50,848 nucleotides of DNA, from positions 1 to 50,848 of the forward strand of contig JAQIWT010000032.1 of the NCBI GenBank assembly GCA_034696485.1, given 5' to 3'. Below, piece after piece: positions 1 through 10,589 of the stretch. Numbering within the stretch: position 1 is the stretch's first letter; every line of letters begins with the position of its first letter. The position numbers and the translations under genes are program-made. The DNA comes from Isohypsibius dastychi. Its lineage: Eukaryota > Tardigrada > Eutardigrada > Parachela > Isohypsibiidae. Below the pieces are notes generated by a model. The model was not told where the DNA came from and made no database searches. It saw only the letters and a program-made list of their open reading frames with translations.

Positions 1-23
1 ACTGAGATCGCATAAGTTTCCAG

Positions 24-75
24 CCTCTGCTAAGTTTCTCTTCAAATTGAAACGGGCTGACCAACTTAGCAGAGG
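24..75. repeat. Perfect 13-bp inverted repeat (hairpin)
   Basis: CCTCTGCTAAGTT at 24-36 is the exact reverse complement of AACTTAGCAGAGG at 63-75, with a 26-base loop. It could form a stem-loop in RNA or be the ends of a tiny element. No flanking target duplication was seen and no function is assigned. Confidence 0.7.
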
Positions 76-422
76 TTCGAGAGTACTCTGCTTCAACAGT
101 TTTCATCTGATAGCCGCACAGCGTTGCGTTTCTTGATTTAATCGAGATGCATCTAATGCACATACCACGCCACTTGCCTACAGCATTCGACCATCGTACA
201 GATTTACGCGACCTGAGCAATTGTCGCAGGCGTAAAAGTTCAGAATTCAGCTGTCAAATATGCAAGTACTCTGATATTCTGACTTTCTGCTATACTTTGT
301 CCGTACTAATACAGAATACAGATTTTGGGAATTCTGGATAGATGATAAAGCCGGACGATTTGGGTATCACATCATTGATACTCTCAACTAGCAAGTCAGA
401 CTGCCTTGAACAGTTTCATAAC

Positions 423-615
423 CAGTGGTGGATTGAAAAACTTTGAGTGGGGGGTAGATTTTGCTCCGCTCCTATTAGCGAAGCAAAAAGCGGGAAATTT
501 AGTTCCGCTTTGCTTAGCGAAGCGGTGTTTTTGGGGAGTAGATTCTCAAATGAAGGGGGCAAAAGCATTTTGAAAGAGGTAAACTACCCCCCTACCCCCC
601 GGAAATCCACCACTG
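423..615. mobile_element. Non-autonomous hAT-type MITE with 8-bp TSD
   Basis: The element begins CAGTGGTGGATT (423-434) and ends with the complementary AATCCACCACTG (604-615). Just inside both ends are G-rich/C-rich runs (GGGGGGTAG and CTACCCCCC). It is flanked by an exact 8-bp direct repeat TTCATAAC (415-422 and 616-623). Terminal repeats starting CAGTGG and an 8-bp duplication are the hallmarks of the hAT superfamily. At 193 bp with no transposase frame it must depend on a transposase made elsewhere. The intact terminal repeats and identical target duplication suggest a fairly recent insertion. Confidence 0.88.
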
Positions 616-806
616 TTCATAACACTTAGTATCCAAAACGATATTTCCAAAACGACGCACTGAATTTTTAAACAATTTATTCTTCTCATCATGACCATCG
701 ATCCAGTCAAAACGGCAGCAATATTCATGTTCGAGAAACTAAAACTGGAAACAAGTTTAATAACTTTTTAAAAAAACAATATCAGAAGTCAGAATCAAAT
801 AAATCC

Positions 807-3800
807 TCAACATGCCCCATATGTTCTAGTCTGATTTTTTGTCAGCAAAGGTCGGTTAACAGATGATGAGAGAACTTTCTGATTATATAGTTGCTGCTGC
901 CTCGATAAATTCCGTTCATAATTCTTCCTATTCGCCAAAGAAGCTCCAACCACCGGAGCTTTCCTTGAGGTCGCGCCACCCTGCATAGTTCGATAGCGCA
1001 ATTCCGCCGCCATTCGATTATAATTCCGAAGCCGAATTGCTGTGCGGAATAACGCGTATAACATGTCAACGATTGAAGCGGCGAGAAGGATCGCCGCGAT
1101 GATCGCCAAGGTTGTTGGGAAATCATAATAAAACTGGAACAGCATTCCGCCGATAGATGGTCCTATGGCGATTCTGAAGCAACAGAAATATGGTCGACGA
1201 TTTGAAGGGAAATTTCGTAAATTCTACTGACCCAAATAACATGCAAATAACCGTCGTGGTTGAGACCATAGAATAAGCTGCCAACTTGTTGATTCGTCGA
1301 ATTCTGAAAAACAGATATTTTGAAAATCCATACACGCCGAGAACGAAATTTCCGAACACTTTTGAACATGAGTCGCTGATTCGGCAAACAAAACAAACCT
1401 CTTGAATTTTTTTGGGCTTTAAAGGACATGCAAGGAATTTTCAGAAAACATTTTCACATTTTCGGAACTGCCAGTTTTCTTTTGGTAAAAATGCTGAAGT
1501 CAAGCGACAAAGAAGACTGTTTCTTGATCAACGAAAACCTTGGCGTTAAACCAGAAAAATTGGCATTACCAAAAATTTACGTTTGCAGTCAAAAAACATG
1601 TCTGCATTTTTGAAAAGTCTGAAAAATTTAGGATTTTTTGCCATTTAATCCGAAAGAGTCCAAACTCAGGTAGTCTGCCGGTATGAGCACAGTTTGATCG
1701 TTTGCCAAGAATTCGTTCAATCTTGATCACGTAGAAAATTCCGACAAAAAAGGTAACAAAATGCGACATTTCAAACTTCTTGTACCTAAAGAATTCCACG
1801 ATAGTCGATCAAAAATATTTGTCCATGTTGTGTTCTCTGAACTATTTTGCTTACTCTGCAGCTTCCAATAAAGCATTCAAGCTGGCGATATAAACCATAC
1901 TCATCGCTCCTCCGATCACGATAAAGCACAGCACTACCAGCCACAACAAACTGTAAAACAAACGTCGATATATACTTCATTCCACATCAAATTTAGGCAA
2001 AAATATTTCTGGCCCCTCACTTGGATGGGATCTGGAAGGCTTTGAGTGGACCGAGTAATAACAGAGATATCGCGATAAGCAATAGTCCGAAAATATTAAC
2101 GCAGTCCAGACCGCAGACGTAGTCCTGTGTAATAAGCCACTGCCATAACGCATTCCCAAAAGCGAAACAGAATGGGATGACCGCCAACACTATTCCTTGT
2201 AAGGTCAAGTTCAGCTCATCAAATGTCTGAAAATAGAATATTTAGGCCAAGTAAATAAAACCAAATAACATATCGTTAATTTCGGAATATCAAAAATTTA
2301 ATTAATTCGAGTTCTAATTGAATGACCTTTTCCAAGTGGGGTTGAAGAATGGGGAACAGACTGCTGATGGCGAAAACGCTGAAAAACAGCATGAACATTG
2401 CTGCGTAGATTGATAATGTTCGCAGAAATTTCCGACGGCGTTTCCTTGAGACAGAAATGTCTGGATCTGGAAAAAACACCGTTTATTCAACGATACATTT
2501 CCATCCAGTTCATAGAATTTCACAAAGATTTACTTTCTGGAAACTTACGTAAATACGGCCGTCTTTCCAGCAAGCAAAGAATAAAAAACCAGACCAATAG
2601 CAGAAGAATTCCGTTGACAAAAAACGGCACAGCAACATCGTCAAACTAGAAAATAATAAATTGCACCACATCACACATTGAAAGCTACGGCAACGTACTG
2701 AGAAAAGAAAACCGCTGAAGCCAATCCCCAACGTAAGACCTATCCCAATGCAACGCTGAACAGAACTCTGAAATCAAATTCATTTTTCTCTTCCCCACAA
2801 AAAAAGGAACTCGCTCGACGGAAACTTACATAAGCTCCACTTTCGTGTCTCGGGAACTCGGCCAGTATTTTTGCATTGGAAGCAATTTCAATGGCTGAAA
2901 TGGTAAATCGTCATTAAATGTCTGTAATATTCCTAGTGGTGTCACAAAACTTTTTGGTTCACTATCATTATTATCACTGTTATTATTTCCAATCTCATAT
3001 ATTTACGATATTTAATTATTTAATAATTACAGCCACCATTCTGTTTAACTGAAATTTCTTCTGGACATTAGATATTCAATCGAATATTTATATAATTTAT
3101 TTAAATAAATTAAAATTTATTGCTCTTTCGTACCGGCAAAGCCAGCGCCTTCCAAGCCACGGCAAACATAGGCGAGGACAATATATCGTTGGAAATAGTC
3201 CACGAAGAATAAACATCTGCGGTAAAAAAACACCACAAGTTCAAAGAATCGACAAATACCACGATCAAATATCCCCACCCATAAAGAAGGTAAGCGATCG
3301 CTGTGAGAAAGACCCCAACTGACAACAGATTTTTGGTGCCGAATTTCTGCAACTAAATGCCGCAAACTAACATTAAACTAATTAACGAATTGTTTTTGAT
3401 GCAGTCGAAATTCCGAATGGTTACAACTCACGGAAAGTTTCCACAATGGCCAGAACAATATCGCCGCGATGGCCCAAATGGAAAATAACGTCCCGGTTGC
3501 AACAGCTCCGAATCCTCTCGACTCGACCTATAAACATAACAATCAGCGAACGAATCAGAAGTGTTCTGTAATTGGATGTTAATACGGAGGCATACTTTTT
3601 TCGGATCAGAAATATTAGAGAATTTTCGGAAAAGGATTTCGCAGAGCAAAGCAAAGTTCCTGACCATCCTTACAAATAAACAAGAGTTCAGTAGTGGATA
3701 GAAAACTTGTAGTCGAGAGGCTCAAAAAAGGTCATTCCTGTTGGCTTTAATCAGTGCATCTTTCGTAGAAATCAAACAGTAATACCGGCAGAATACTATA

Positions 3801-4697
3801 TGTTCTATCTACGCTTTACCAACAAATAAGTTTTTGGTCGTTACTGGATTTATACAAATGCCTGCACGAATTTAACAACCACTATATTTCAACCGCATTA
3901 TCCATCCAAAACTTTTACAATATTGTGTACATGGCACAATACAGTTACTGTATATATCTATGTACATATATATGTCTAATACAACAAGTCTACAATATTA
4001 TATATTATGGTGATTGTATATTATATTATAATTGTTCATCAAAAAGCATAAATTTTTGAATTATTGCTGTCCTAAGTTCATCTGAATTTGTCAGTTTGAA
4101 TCAAGTTAACAACCAAAAATCGAACCACACTCTATCATATCTCTTAAAACGGTCCCTAATCAACACAAGCAAATCCAACCAAGCAAAAATGTGAAAACAA
4201 GCGAATAAAATAAAGTCACTTACCGAAGCCGGTAGAACGACTGGGAGCGTTCCAAGTGCGAAATAATACGCCACTTTGGTCGCCCAAAGGCACGAAATGG
4301 TTCTTCGTTGATGAGTAGACAAATCAACAAATCTCAACGATTCCAGCTCCCAGCTATCATCCGGGCTCTGATGCAAATACGGACTTCCGGCAGCTAAATG
4401 TCTTCCTCTCAAATTCGTCGCTCCATGAAAGCTGAAAGACCGATGCAGCGGAGCGCGCGCAAATGGCGTCTCCAAGAGATCATCACGGTAATCCTCATTT
4501 TCGACCAGAGATTTGAAGGACTCATGCTCCGAAGCCAGACCCCAGGAAGCACTGTTTGTACTCGAACCGGAACTGTTACGACGACGGGAATATTGGAGCG
4601 TTCCCAAACGAGTTGAACTCGGGTCGACTGGCTGAGCTCGCGGTTTGGGTCTGGTTCTCCCGAGATCACGAGGATGATATGTGCTTGAAATGACCAT
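807..4697 (-). CDS. MFS transporter, SLC18/DHA1-like
   Basis: Multi-exon gene for a 12-helix major facilitator. The first exon (about 4224-4697) opens with roughly 125 polar residues rich in Ser and Arg (a cytosolic N-terminus) before TM1 (CLWATKVAYYFALGTLPVVLP). Later exons encode helices with the MFS pattern, including YIVLAYVCRGLEGAGFA, GIGLTLGIGFSGFLFSQ and GPSIGGMLFQFYYDFP near the C-terminus, which resemble the drug:H+/vesicular amine antiporter group. The last exon ends with a basic cytosolic tail and TGA at 807-809. The start was set at the first true ATG (4697); the frame is open a little further upstream but lacks ATG. Intron 1 (about 3534-4223) is the largest. Substrate is unknown; the SLC18 assignment rests on motif resemblance only. 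Confidence 0.8.
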
Positions 4698-5466
4698 TTC
4701 CAATGCGATTCAAAAAAAACAGAATTCAAAAGGTCATATTTTTGAAAAACTCCAAAGATGTTGCTGTCCCACTACATTTTAAAAAGGCTTTATTAAAAAT
4801 GGTTTCACGTTGTTTTCGAACAACATGAAACGGAGAAAAACGAAGAAAAACAGTTCGTTATCAATGAAAATGCCCACAGCTAGACTGATTGTATGATTCA
4901 CAGACTGAGGTTTTTTTGGCCAGACGTTTTCGAGCTTTTAGACTCAGAATTTTACAATAACGTCGAAAGTTGGACAAACTGGTTTTTTAAGGAAAGCCTC
5001 GAGCACGCAAACAACTGATCACAACGAACAAGTTTAAGTTAATATCGATACCGTGAAGGGAACTTTAGTTGTAAAATGATAGAGGTGAAAAAAATTCAAT
5101 CCAAATTTACCTGCAGTTTTTCTATTTTTTCGCGGTGTGGAACAACTAAATTGTATCAACATGGGAGCCCAAGATGGGCCAACAATTTTACAGTTAGTTC
5201 AAGGGGGCAATCAATAATATTCGATGAATTCTCATGTTCTCGATTTATTTTATTTTATCACTCTTCCATTTCAGCCATTTTCTGTTGCAGAAATGCAGTT
5301 GAGTATTAAAATCAGGCGGAATCAGTAAAACAAAAACCGAACAAGAAACAGATGCAAGAAGTGTAGAAAAGTGTCAACGTTCAACAAATAAAACAACGAA
5401 AGGTCACGAAATTGAAATCACAGATTTGGCTTTTGGTTTCAATAAATTAAAGCAGAACTTTTTTTG
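4698..5466. other. Intergenic region between MFS promoter and ABCD4 3' end
   Basis: No credible exon. It lies upstream of the minus-strand MFS gene, so it should hold that gene's promoter and 5' UTR. It also lies downstream of the ABCD4 stop codon. Overlapping TTTATT motifs around 5247-5256 would read AATAAA on the minus strand and could be the ABCD4 poly(A) signal. No other structure was seen. Confidence 0.5.
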
Positions 5467-8081
5467 TTACTCTGGAATCTTATCCGGTGGAATTCCCGAT
5501 ATCTGCCACCCACCTTCACCATCCAACTCTAAAACAGAACTGTGGAATTTCCTGAGCGATGTCCTGTGTCCGACGCTGACACAACTGATGCCCAGTTCAA
5601 TACACTGAGAATAAAGTTGATCCTCCACATCCAGACTGACCGCACTTGTTGCTTCATCCAGAACTGGAGAATCACGCCAGGTTAAAAAAACAATCAACGA
5701 AACAACCAGTACACAACAATTCATCAAAAATTATATGAAACTGATATAAATCAATACCAAATAAACAGTGATAAAATCAAAATCAGGAATACTAAAAAAT
5801 GATTTTATTAGAGAACAACTTCGCCAAAAACAGAATTTACTAACATAAAACCACACCGTGAAATATTCCGCAACTAAGTTTGGTCGGAAACTAATCAGCG
5901 AAATAAACGGATATAAAACATATCCTTTTTGTTAAACATAATATTAAAAATGTTAAATAAAATATTAAGATAAAAAACAAGCCTTTAAAAATAGCGAAAC
6001 TGCAAGACTTACAACAAATTCGAGGTCGATGATAAAACAGCCTCGCGAAGACAAGTCGTTGCATTTCTCCCGGACTAAGCACATCATACCAACTCCATCC
6101 TACTCTAGCATCCAACCGATCAACTCGTTCCACAATCTTTTCACATCCAGCTTTCACCAGACATCCCACAATTTTCTCTTCTTCACTTCCATCCAAAAAC
6201 CGATTAGTTTCCAGCGGAAACACAATCTGCTGCCAAAGACTGCCGTCGGTGAAATACGGCTTCTGCGGCAAGAATAACACTTCCGACGGCTGAAAAGGAT
6301 GCGAGACATTTCCCAAAACTTGTCCATTTTTAATCGGCCATAAACCCGCCAGAACGCGCATCAACGAACTTTTTCCCGAACTACTTGCTCCAAAGATCAG
6401 AATCCGATCTGAGTCGCGGATTGTCAAAGATAGATCTCTGATTAATGGACGGATGAGTTCGTTCGGTGGGAAAATCGTCACATCGGTGAACTGATATAAC
6501 AAGTCCGCTTCCGGCGGAAGTAAATCATCGTCGCTGTCGCTTCTAATCACGATGGATTTTTCGTGTGGAGTTTTGCTATCTGGGGAGAGTTCTTCGATGA
6601 GTTCGCCGACTCGGTGAGCGGTTCCGGCGATTTCGGTGACTTGACTGGAGAGATCGACGAGGGAAGTGAAGCTGCTGATGAGATAAATACTGACAAAGGC
6701 GTTTTTGCTGATAAGTGCGCCGAGTTCCGCCGGGGATAAATCGTCGTACATTCCGGCGAATATTGGGATGCTGATGATGAGATGGGAGAGAATTCCACCG
6801 AAATAATTGTAGAAATTCAAAAACACTGCAAATACAAAATATTTTTTTCATTTTAGTAATTTAATTTCATAATATTTATAGAAAATCTGTCGGTACAGAA
6901 CTGAGTTTATTTGCAAATAATATGAACTTACAATTTAATCCAAGCCGTAAATTTGCCAGAACCAGCTGAACAGCCAGTAAAGAATACAACCGGAAACCCA
7001 GTCGGCGTTCTTCCAGATTGGAGCAATCATGAAATGCCAAAGATTCCGCATTACTCCGAATTTGCATGTGTTTAAATCTGTCGAAAATATCAATTATTTT
7101 TCAGAAGTATGATACATTTGAATATTAATCCTAAACCAACCGGAGATCGCCTTCTCGCTTTTCTTGTTTCACGACGAAATTGATAACTGGCGACATGAAC
7201 AATTTCGAAAGGACGGTTCCCACCAGAAAATATCCACAAATGCTCAGAGGACCAATATACGTTGTGCTGAAAAAAAGTCTGGATTATAAATCGAAGAGCG
7301 CGGGAAACATTGTCGAGCTTACGTGATGAAAGATTGATAAGAATAATATCCGATTTTGAAAGGTGCGATGAGGATCACCGCCATGATCGAACTGAGCTTG
7401 TCACACATCTTCTCGACATCTTGAGTAATCCGTTGATCCCTGTTAGAAAATGCAAAAAAAACCCAGTCAAAAAAATAAATCAAAGTAATGGCGATTAAAA
7501 AGATGAATCGACCGGAAATCGACCAACGCACTGCCTGTCTTACGGATTGTCCACAGAGTTATCAAGCACATTTATCCTGTAGTACGATTTCTCATTGAAA
7601 TATAACCGATGAAGATGCTTGGTCAACAATTTCCTCCAGCAAAGATACAAAACCGACGAAATGTACTGCTTAGAACTCAGAATCTGAAACCGGAAATAAG
7701 GTCGTTAAAACAACATCTCACTGTTGAATTCACATTCATTTCTTACAACAGCGGTTCCGATTATATAGAGTGAGGCTTCCAGGAACACGGAATAAAAGCC
7801 AGGCTTGTCTTTCTGTCCCAAAACGAGATAGAATTTGCTGGGAACGACTCCGACATTATAAGCTAGAACTTCACCTGCAACGAAGCAGATTACGAGCTCA
7901 AAGGGTTCAAGAACGATGGATATGTTAAATGCAACCTACTCACGATTCCTAACGCGAGGAGCAAGATGAACAGCAACGAGGTTCTTGCGCAAAAACTGGG
8001 AAACATCACGGGAAACATCAACCGCAATCGTTTGAACAACCGACGATCGAAGCCATGTTTTTGAAGTGAGAAGGAAACCAT
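5467..8081 (-). CDS. ABCD4: ABC transporter D family member 4 (ABCD4-like)
   Basis: ABC half-transporter. In vertebrates ABCD4 sits in the lysosomal membrane and, with LMBD1, exports cobalamin. The order matches the family: a short N-terminus, six-helix transmembrane domain, conserved stretch DNPDQRITQDVEKMC in a cytosolic loop, the helix run IPIFAGMYDDLSPAELGALI, then the nucleotide-binding domain. Visible ATPase motifs are Walker A (GASSSGKSS), signature LSPGEMQR, Walker B/D-loop FLDEATSA reconstructed across an intron, and the H-loop in SVGHRTSL. These match ABCD4 more closely than peroxisomal ABCD1-3. The start is the first in-frame ATG (8079-8081); the stop is TAA at 5467-5469. Introns are mostly short. 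The N-terminus is short, as in ABCD4, which lacks the peroxisomal-targeting extension of ABCD1-3. Confidence 0.92.
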
Positions 8082-8251
8082 CGCCGCAACAACTGTTGAA
8101 AGCAATTAAAAACGCTGAATTAAAATGCATAAAAACAGATCCAGGAAGAAGTAGGACATTTTCGGATTTATTTCACGAATTTAACAGCTGATGATGCTCT
8201 TAGAAGGGGGTACGAGCGGAAATGAAGGCACCCCTACCCCCGCTCTGCTGG

Positions 8252-8570
8252 AATAGTTGAAGCGAGTCCTGCTCCGCTCTGTGAGTTCCGAATCGAAACA
8301 TATGACCCAAGTTTCATATCTTTGCGATACTACGGAGCAGTTTCATTGCGAAAAACACTAGCCAGAATAAAGTCGGTCCGGATTTGGAACGCGAAGAAAT
8401 TGCCAACCGAGGATTTTGTTGCGTTTTCGAAAACGCACGACTTATTTTCCTAAACACTGCGTGTTCAGCAGGAAGCCAGCGTCCTTTCTCCGTGCGTACT
8501 GCTCAGAAACTCCGACATAACTACGGTTTGGATTCCACTAAACTGATTAAGCGGAGTATGAACCGCCCTG
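8252..8570. repeat. Dispersed repeat, copy 1 (with 18-bp palindrome)
   Basis: About 320 bp alignable along its length with 10116-10435 and in part with 8641-8818. Shared blocks include GTCCTGCTCCGCT, CAGAATAAAGTCGGTCCG (copy 3: TAGAATAAAGTCGGTCCG) and AACTCCGACATAACTACGG. It contains the perfect palindrome TGCGTTTTCGAAAACGCA. No transposase and no clear terminal inverted repeats are visible, so the class is unknown. Confidence 0.85.
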
Positions 8571-8640
8571 GCTGGATGTTGTCGTCACTTGCACTTACGA
8601 GCGCAAGTGCCTGCCCCGCTCAACTACTCATTACCTCGGA

Positions 8641-8818
8641 ATCTGCTCCGCTTTGTTTTAGTTCAGAGTCGAAACATTTGACCTAACTTCAATATCTTTC
8701 ACATAGAAATGAGCAGTTTTTTTGCGAAAAACACTGTCCATAACAAAGCCAGTCTGTATTTTAAATGCGAAAATGTCGCCACCGCGTTCGAAAACGCACG
8801 ACTTAAGCAATTTATTGG
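8641..8818. repeat. Dispersed repeat, copy 2 (partial)
   Basis: Partial copy matching the first half of copies 1 and 3, from TCTGCTCCGCTTTG through GAGTCGAAACAT, GAGCAGTTTTTTTGCGAAAAAC and TCGAAAACGCACGACTTA. The palindrome is degraded on its left side. It lacks the second half (the part containing ACTCCGACATAACTACGG). More diverged than copies 1 and 3, so probably older. Confidence 0.8.
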
Positions 8819-9000
8819 ATGTATGCAAAGAAATGGCATCTCGTCTCGCTTAAGACAGAGCGCACTCAAAAAACCAAAAAGCCAGAAGCACACAAGATGA
8901 GACGGTAGAAAACTTGTCACGATTCCACTAATCCAAAAAATCATTTCCTCTTCAAGTTCAAATTTATCAACTGCGACAGCGGTGAGGAAAACCGGGCCGT

Positions 9001-9757
9001 TCAATAGGGGATATACATGAAACAGAGGACCTTGATGAGGATGCCGGCAACATTGTATCCTTGATCAATCAAGAAGTCCGATGCATTTTTCGGCCTATCC
9101 CAGATCAAACGAGTGATCTGAGGCAATGCGTGGAGAGCGGCCAGAATTCCGGTGAAGACGACTGCGTCAATTGGAGTAAGTGGGCGGAAATAGCGTCTGC
9201 GAAGAAAAAACGAAAACAATTTAACATGAACGACCATACTCTCGCAGGCATTCTAAATTATCAACAAAGGTTCACCTAAACACTGGATTCACTTCCGATC
9301 CCCGAAAACTAACACTTGAAATTCAGAAAAAATGATTCTATGTTTCATCGGGACACGAGCAACAACTCGATTCTCACCCTGGGTATAGTTTGCGACGAAC
9401 AGTAAGAGCTCCGTTTCTGATGAAGCGAAACCAAAACATTCCTTCTTACCCGCAGATGAAGTTGAGAAGAACAGCGAAAGCCACATCTGTCACAGCACCG
9501 TAAGCCACATTCTCCGCACACTGCTTGTCCGTCGCGGTGGCTGCTGCCACGGGATGATTTCGAGCCCAGATGCGTCCGAACATGTTACTTGAATACCACA
9601 ACTGTAAAGCACAAACAGAAACTAAGGGAATAGGTCAGCCTGAAAATTTTAACGAACGAATCGGACGAACCATTCCAAGAACTTGCGTCAGCACAACTCC
9701 AGCTGCAATGGCTCCATATTTCCAAGTGATCGGTGAGAAGGTGTTCGGAACATCCAT
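9001..9757 (-). CDS. Small DUF1761-like multi-pass membrane protein
   Basis: Three exons (9757-9671, 9601-9450, 9196-9001) join in frame to 435 nt, 144 residues plus stop. The signature is the junction GMLWYSSNMFGRIWARNH, matching the DUF1761 pattern of a small-residue helix followed by LWYS..FG..W. Helices follow at AENVAYGAVTDVAFAVLLNF and PIDAVVFTGILAALHALP. The domain ends with the typical FLIDQGYNVAGILIKVLCF. Length agrees with the family (about 130-150 residues). The first donor is the unusual GTTCGT but is the only one that joins the signature in frame. Function of DUF1761 proteins is not known. The domain is best known from bacteria and fungi, so its presence in an animal is noteworthy. 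The promoter region is shared, divergently, with the first LACTB gene. Confidence 0.72.
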
Positions 9758-10589
9758 TTTGACTAGAAAACCGATGTCAGCAGTGTCACACAGCAAAGTC
9801 ACTGTAAAAGAAACAAATACAGATATGGCTCCTGTCCTCACTCACTCCTTTCGAAATCGGTTGAATTCGGACGGAATATCTCTTACCAGAAACGAGGTTC
9901 GAGGTTCACTTAAAATTCTATGGGAGGTTCTTGAAGATAATCAGGAATTTTAAGGGAGAATGTCTTGGAAGATCTGTACAGTAGTATCGGATTAGGATTA
10001 ATCCACTTCGTGATTCAAAAGATTGCGTCTTTTATTTGGTTTCTGAAGAACGGCGGGTCGTTTACTTCGTCTGGTTTGGTTTGGTTCCGCTTCAGGTGCG
10101 CTCGCTTAGCTTAGAATGTAGTTGAAGCGGGTCCTGCTCCGCTTTACGAGTTCCGAGTCGAAACATCTGATCCAACTTTCATATCTTTCCCATAGTACAG
10201 AGCAGTTTCTTTGCGAAAAGGACTGGCTAGAATAAAGTCGGTCCGTATTTAAAACGCCAAGCGATTTGCCAACTGGGGAATTTGTTGCGTTTTCGAAAAC
10301 GCAGGACTTATTTTTCCGAGCGCCGCGTGTTCAGCGGAAACTTGGCATTTTTACTGCTTGTGTTCCGCTTGAAAACTCCGATATAACTACGGTTTGAAGC
10401 CCACTGAACTTGTTAAGCGGAGCCTCTGCCGCTCCGGGTTGAATCGTGCTGATGTAGGGTTTCGATAAGGAGCGGAGCGAGAAGAAAACGAAAACATCCA
10501 AATATTTCTTCCACAATTTCGCATTCTAAATTCTGATTTCAAGCTGCTTTCAACGTTACGGGAGCGAGTTTGCTTCCACATTTATAAGG
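9758..10589. other. Divergent intergenic region with dispersed repeat
   Basis: Lies between two diverging genes (DUF1761-like on minus, LACTB-like copy A on plus) and must hold both promoters. Repeat copy 3 occupies 10116-10435. No canonical TATA box was found at a convincing distance; TTTATAAG at 10581-10588 sits immediately before the LACTB ATG and is too close to serve as one. No exon is supported. Confidence 0.5.
10116..10435. repeat. Dispersed repeat, copy 3 (with 18-bp palindrome)
   Basis: Same length and orientation as copy 1 at 8252-8570. It retains the perfect palindrome TGCGTTTTCGAAAACGCA and the blocks GTTGAAGCG, TCCTGCTCCGCT, AATAAAGTCGGTCCG and ATAACTACGGTTTG. Located about 150 bp upstream of the LACTB copy A start codon. 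Confidence 0.85.

Larger units (their letters stand above)
1..806. other. Gene-free left flank with hairpin and hAT-type element
   Basis: No coding exon can be supported here. Short open frames have no family resemblance and no splice continuity. The stretch holds a 13-bp inverted repeat (24-36 and 63-75) and a complete small transposon at 423-615, both listed separately. The remainder is AT-rich sequence downstream of the MFS gene's stop at 807-809, so its left part may include that gene's 3' UTR. I see nothing else. Confidence 0.6.
8082..9000. other. Intergenic region rich in dispersed repeats
   Basis: Separates the 5' end of the ABCD4 gene from the 3' end of the DUF1761-like gene, both on the minus strand. 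It is largely filled by two copies of a dispersed repeat (8252-8570 and 8641-8818, listed separately). A G/C-run remnant (GGGGGTA at 8205-8211, CTACCCCC at 8235-8242) resembles the inner ends of the hAT-type element at 423-615. Open frames here run through the repeat and are not genes. Confidence 0.6.

Noticed and set aside
4398-4729. Open frames overlapping the first MFS exon
   Set aside because: Shadows of the long Ser/Arg-rich coding exon in other frames; no independent support.
8384-8686. 100-codon open frame on the plus strand
   Set aside because: It lies within dispersed repeat copy 1 and runs toward copy 2. The same repeat at 10116-10435 has no matching frame, so this is a chance frame in repeat DNA.
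9001-9757. TMEM82 or another vertebrate TMEM family for the small membrane protein
   Set aside because: Only loose hydrophobic similarity, in the wrong order. The LWYS..FG..W and FLIDxGY patterns and the length fit DUF1761 better.
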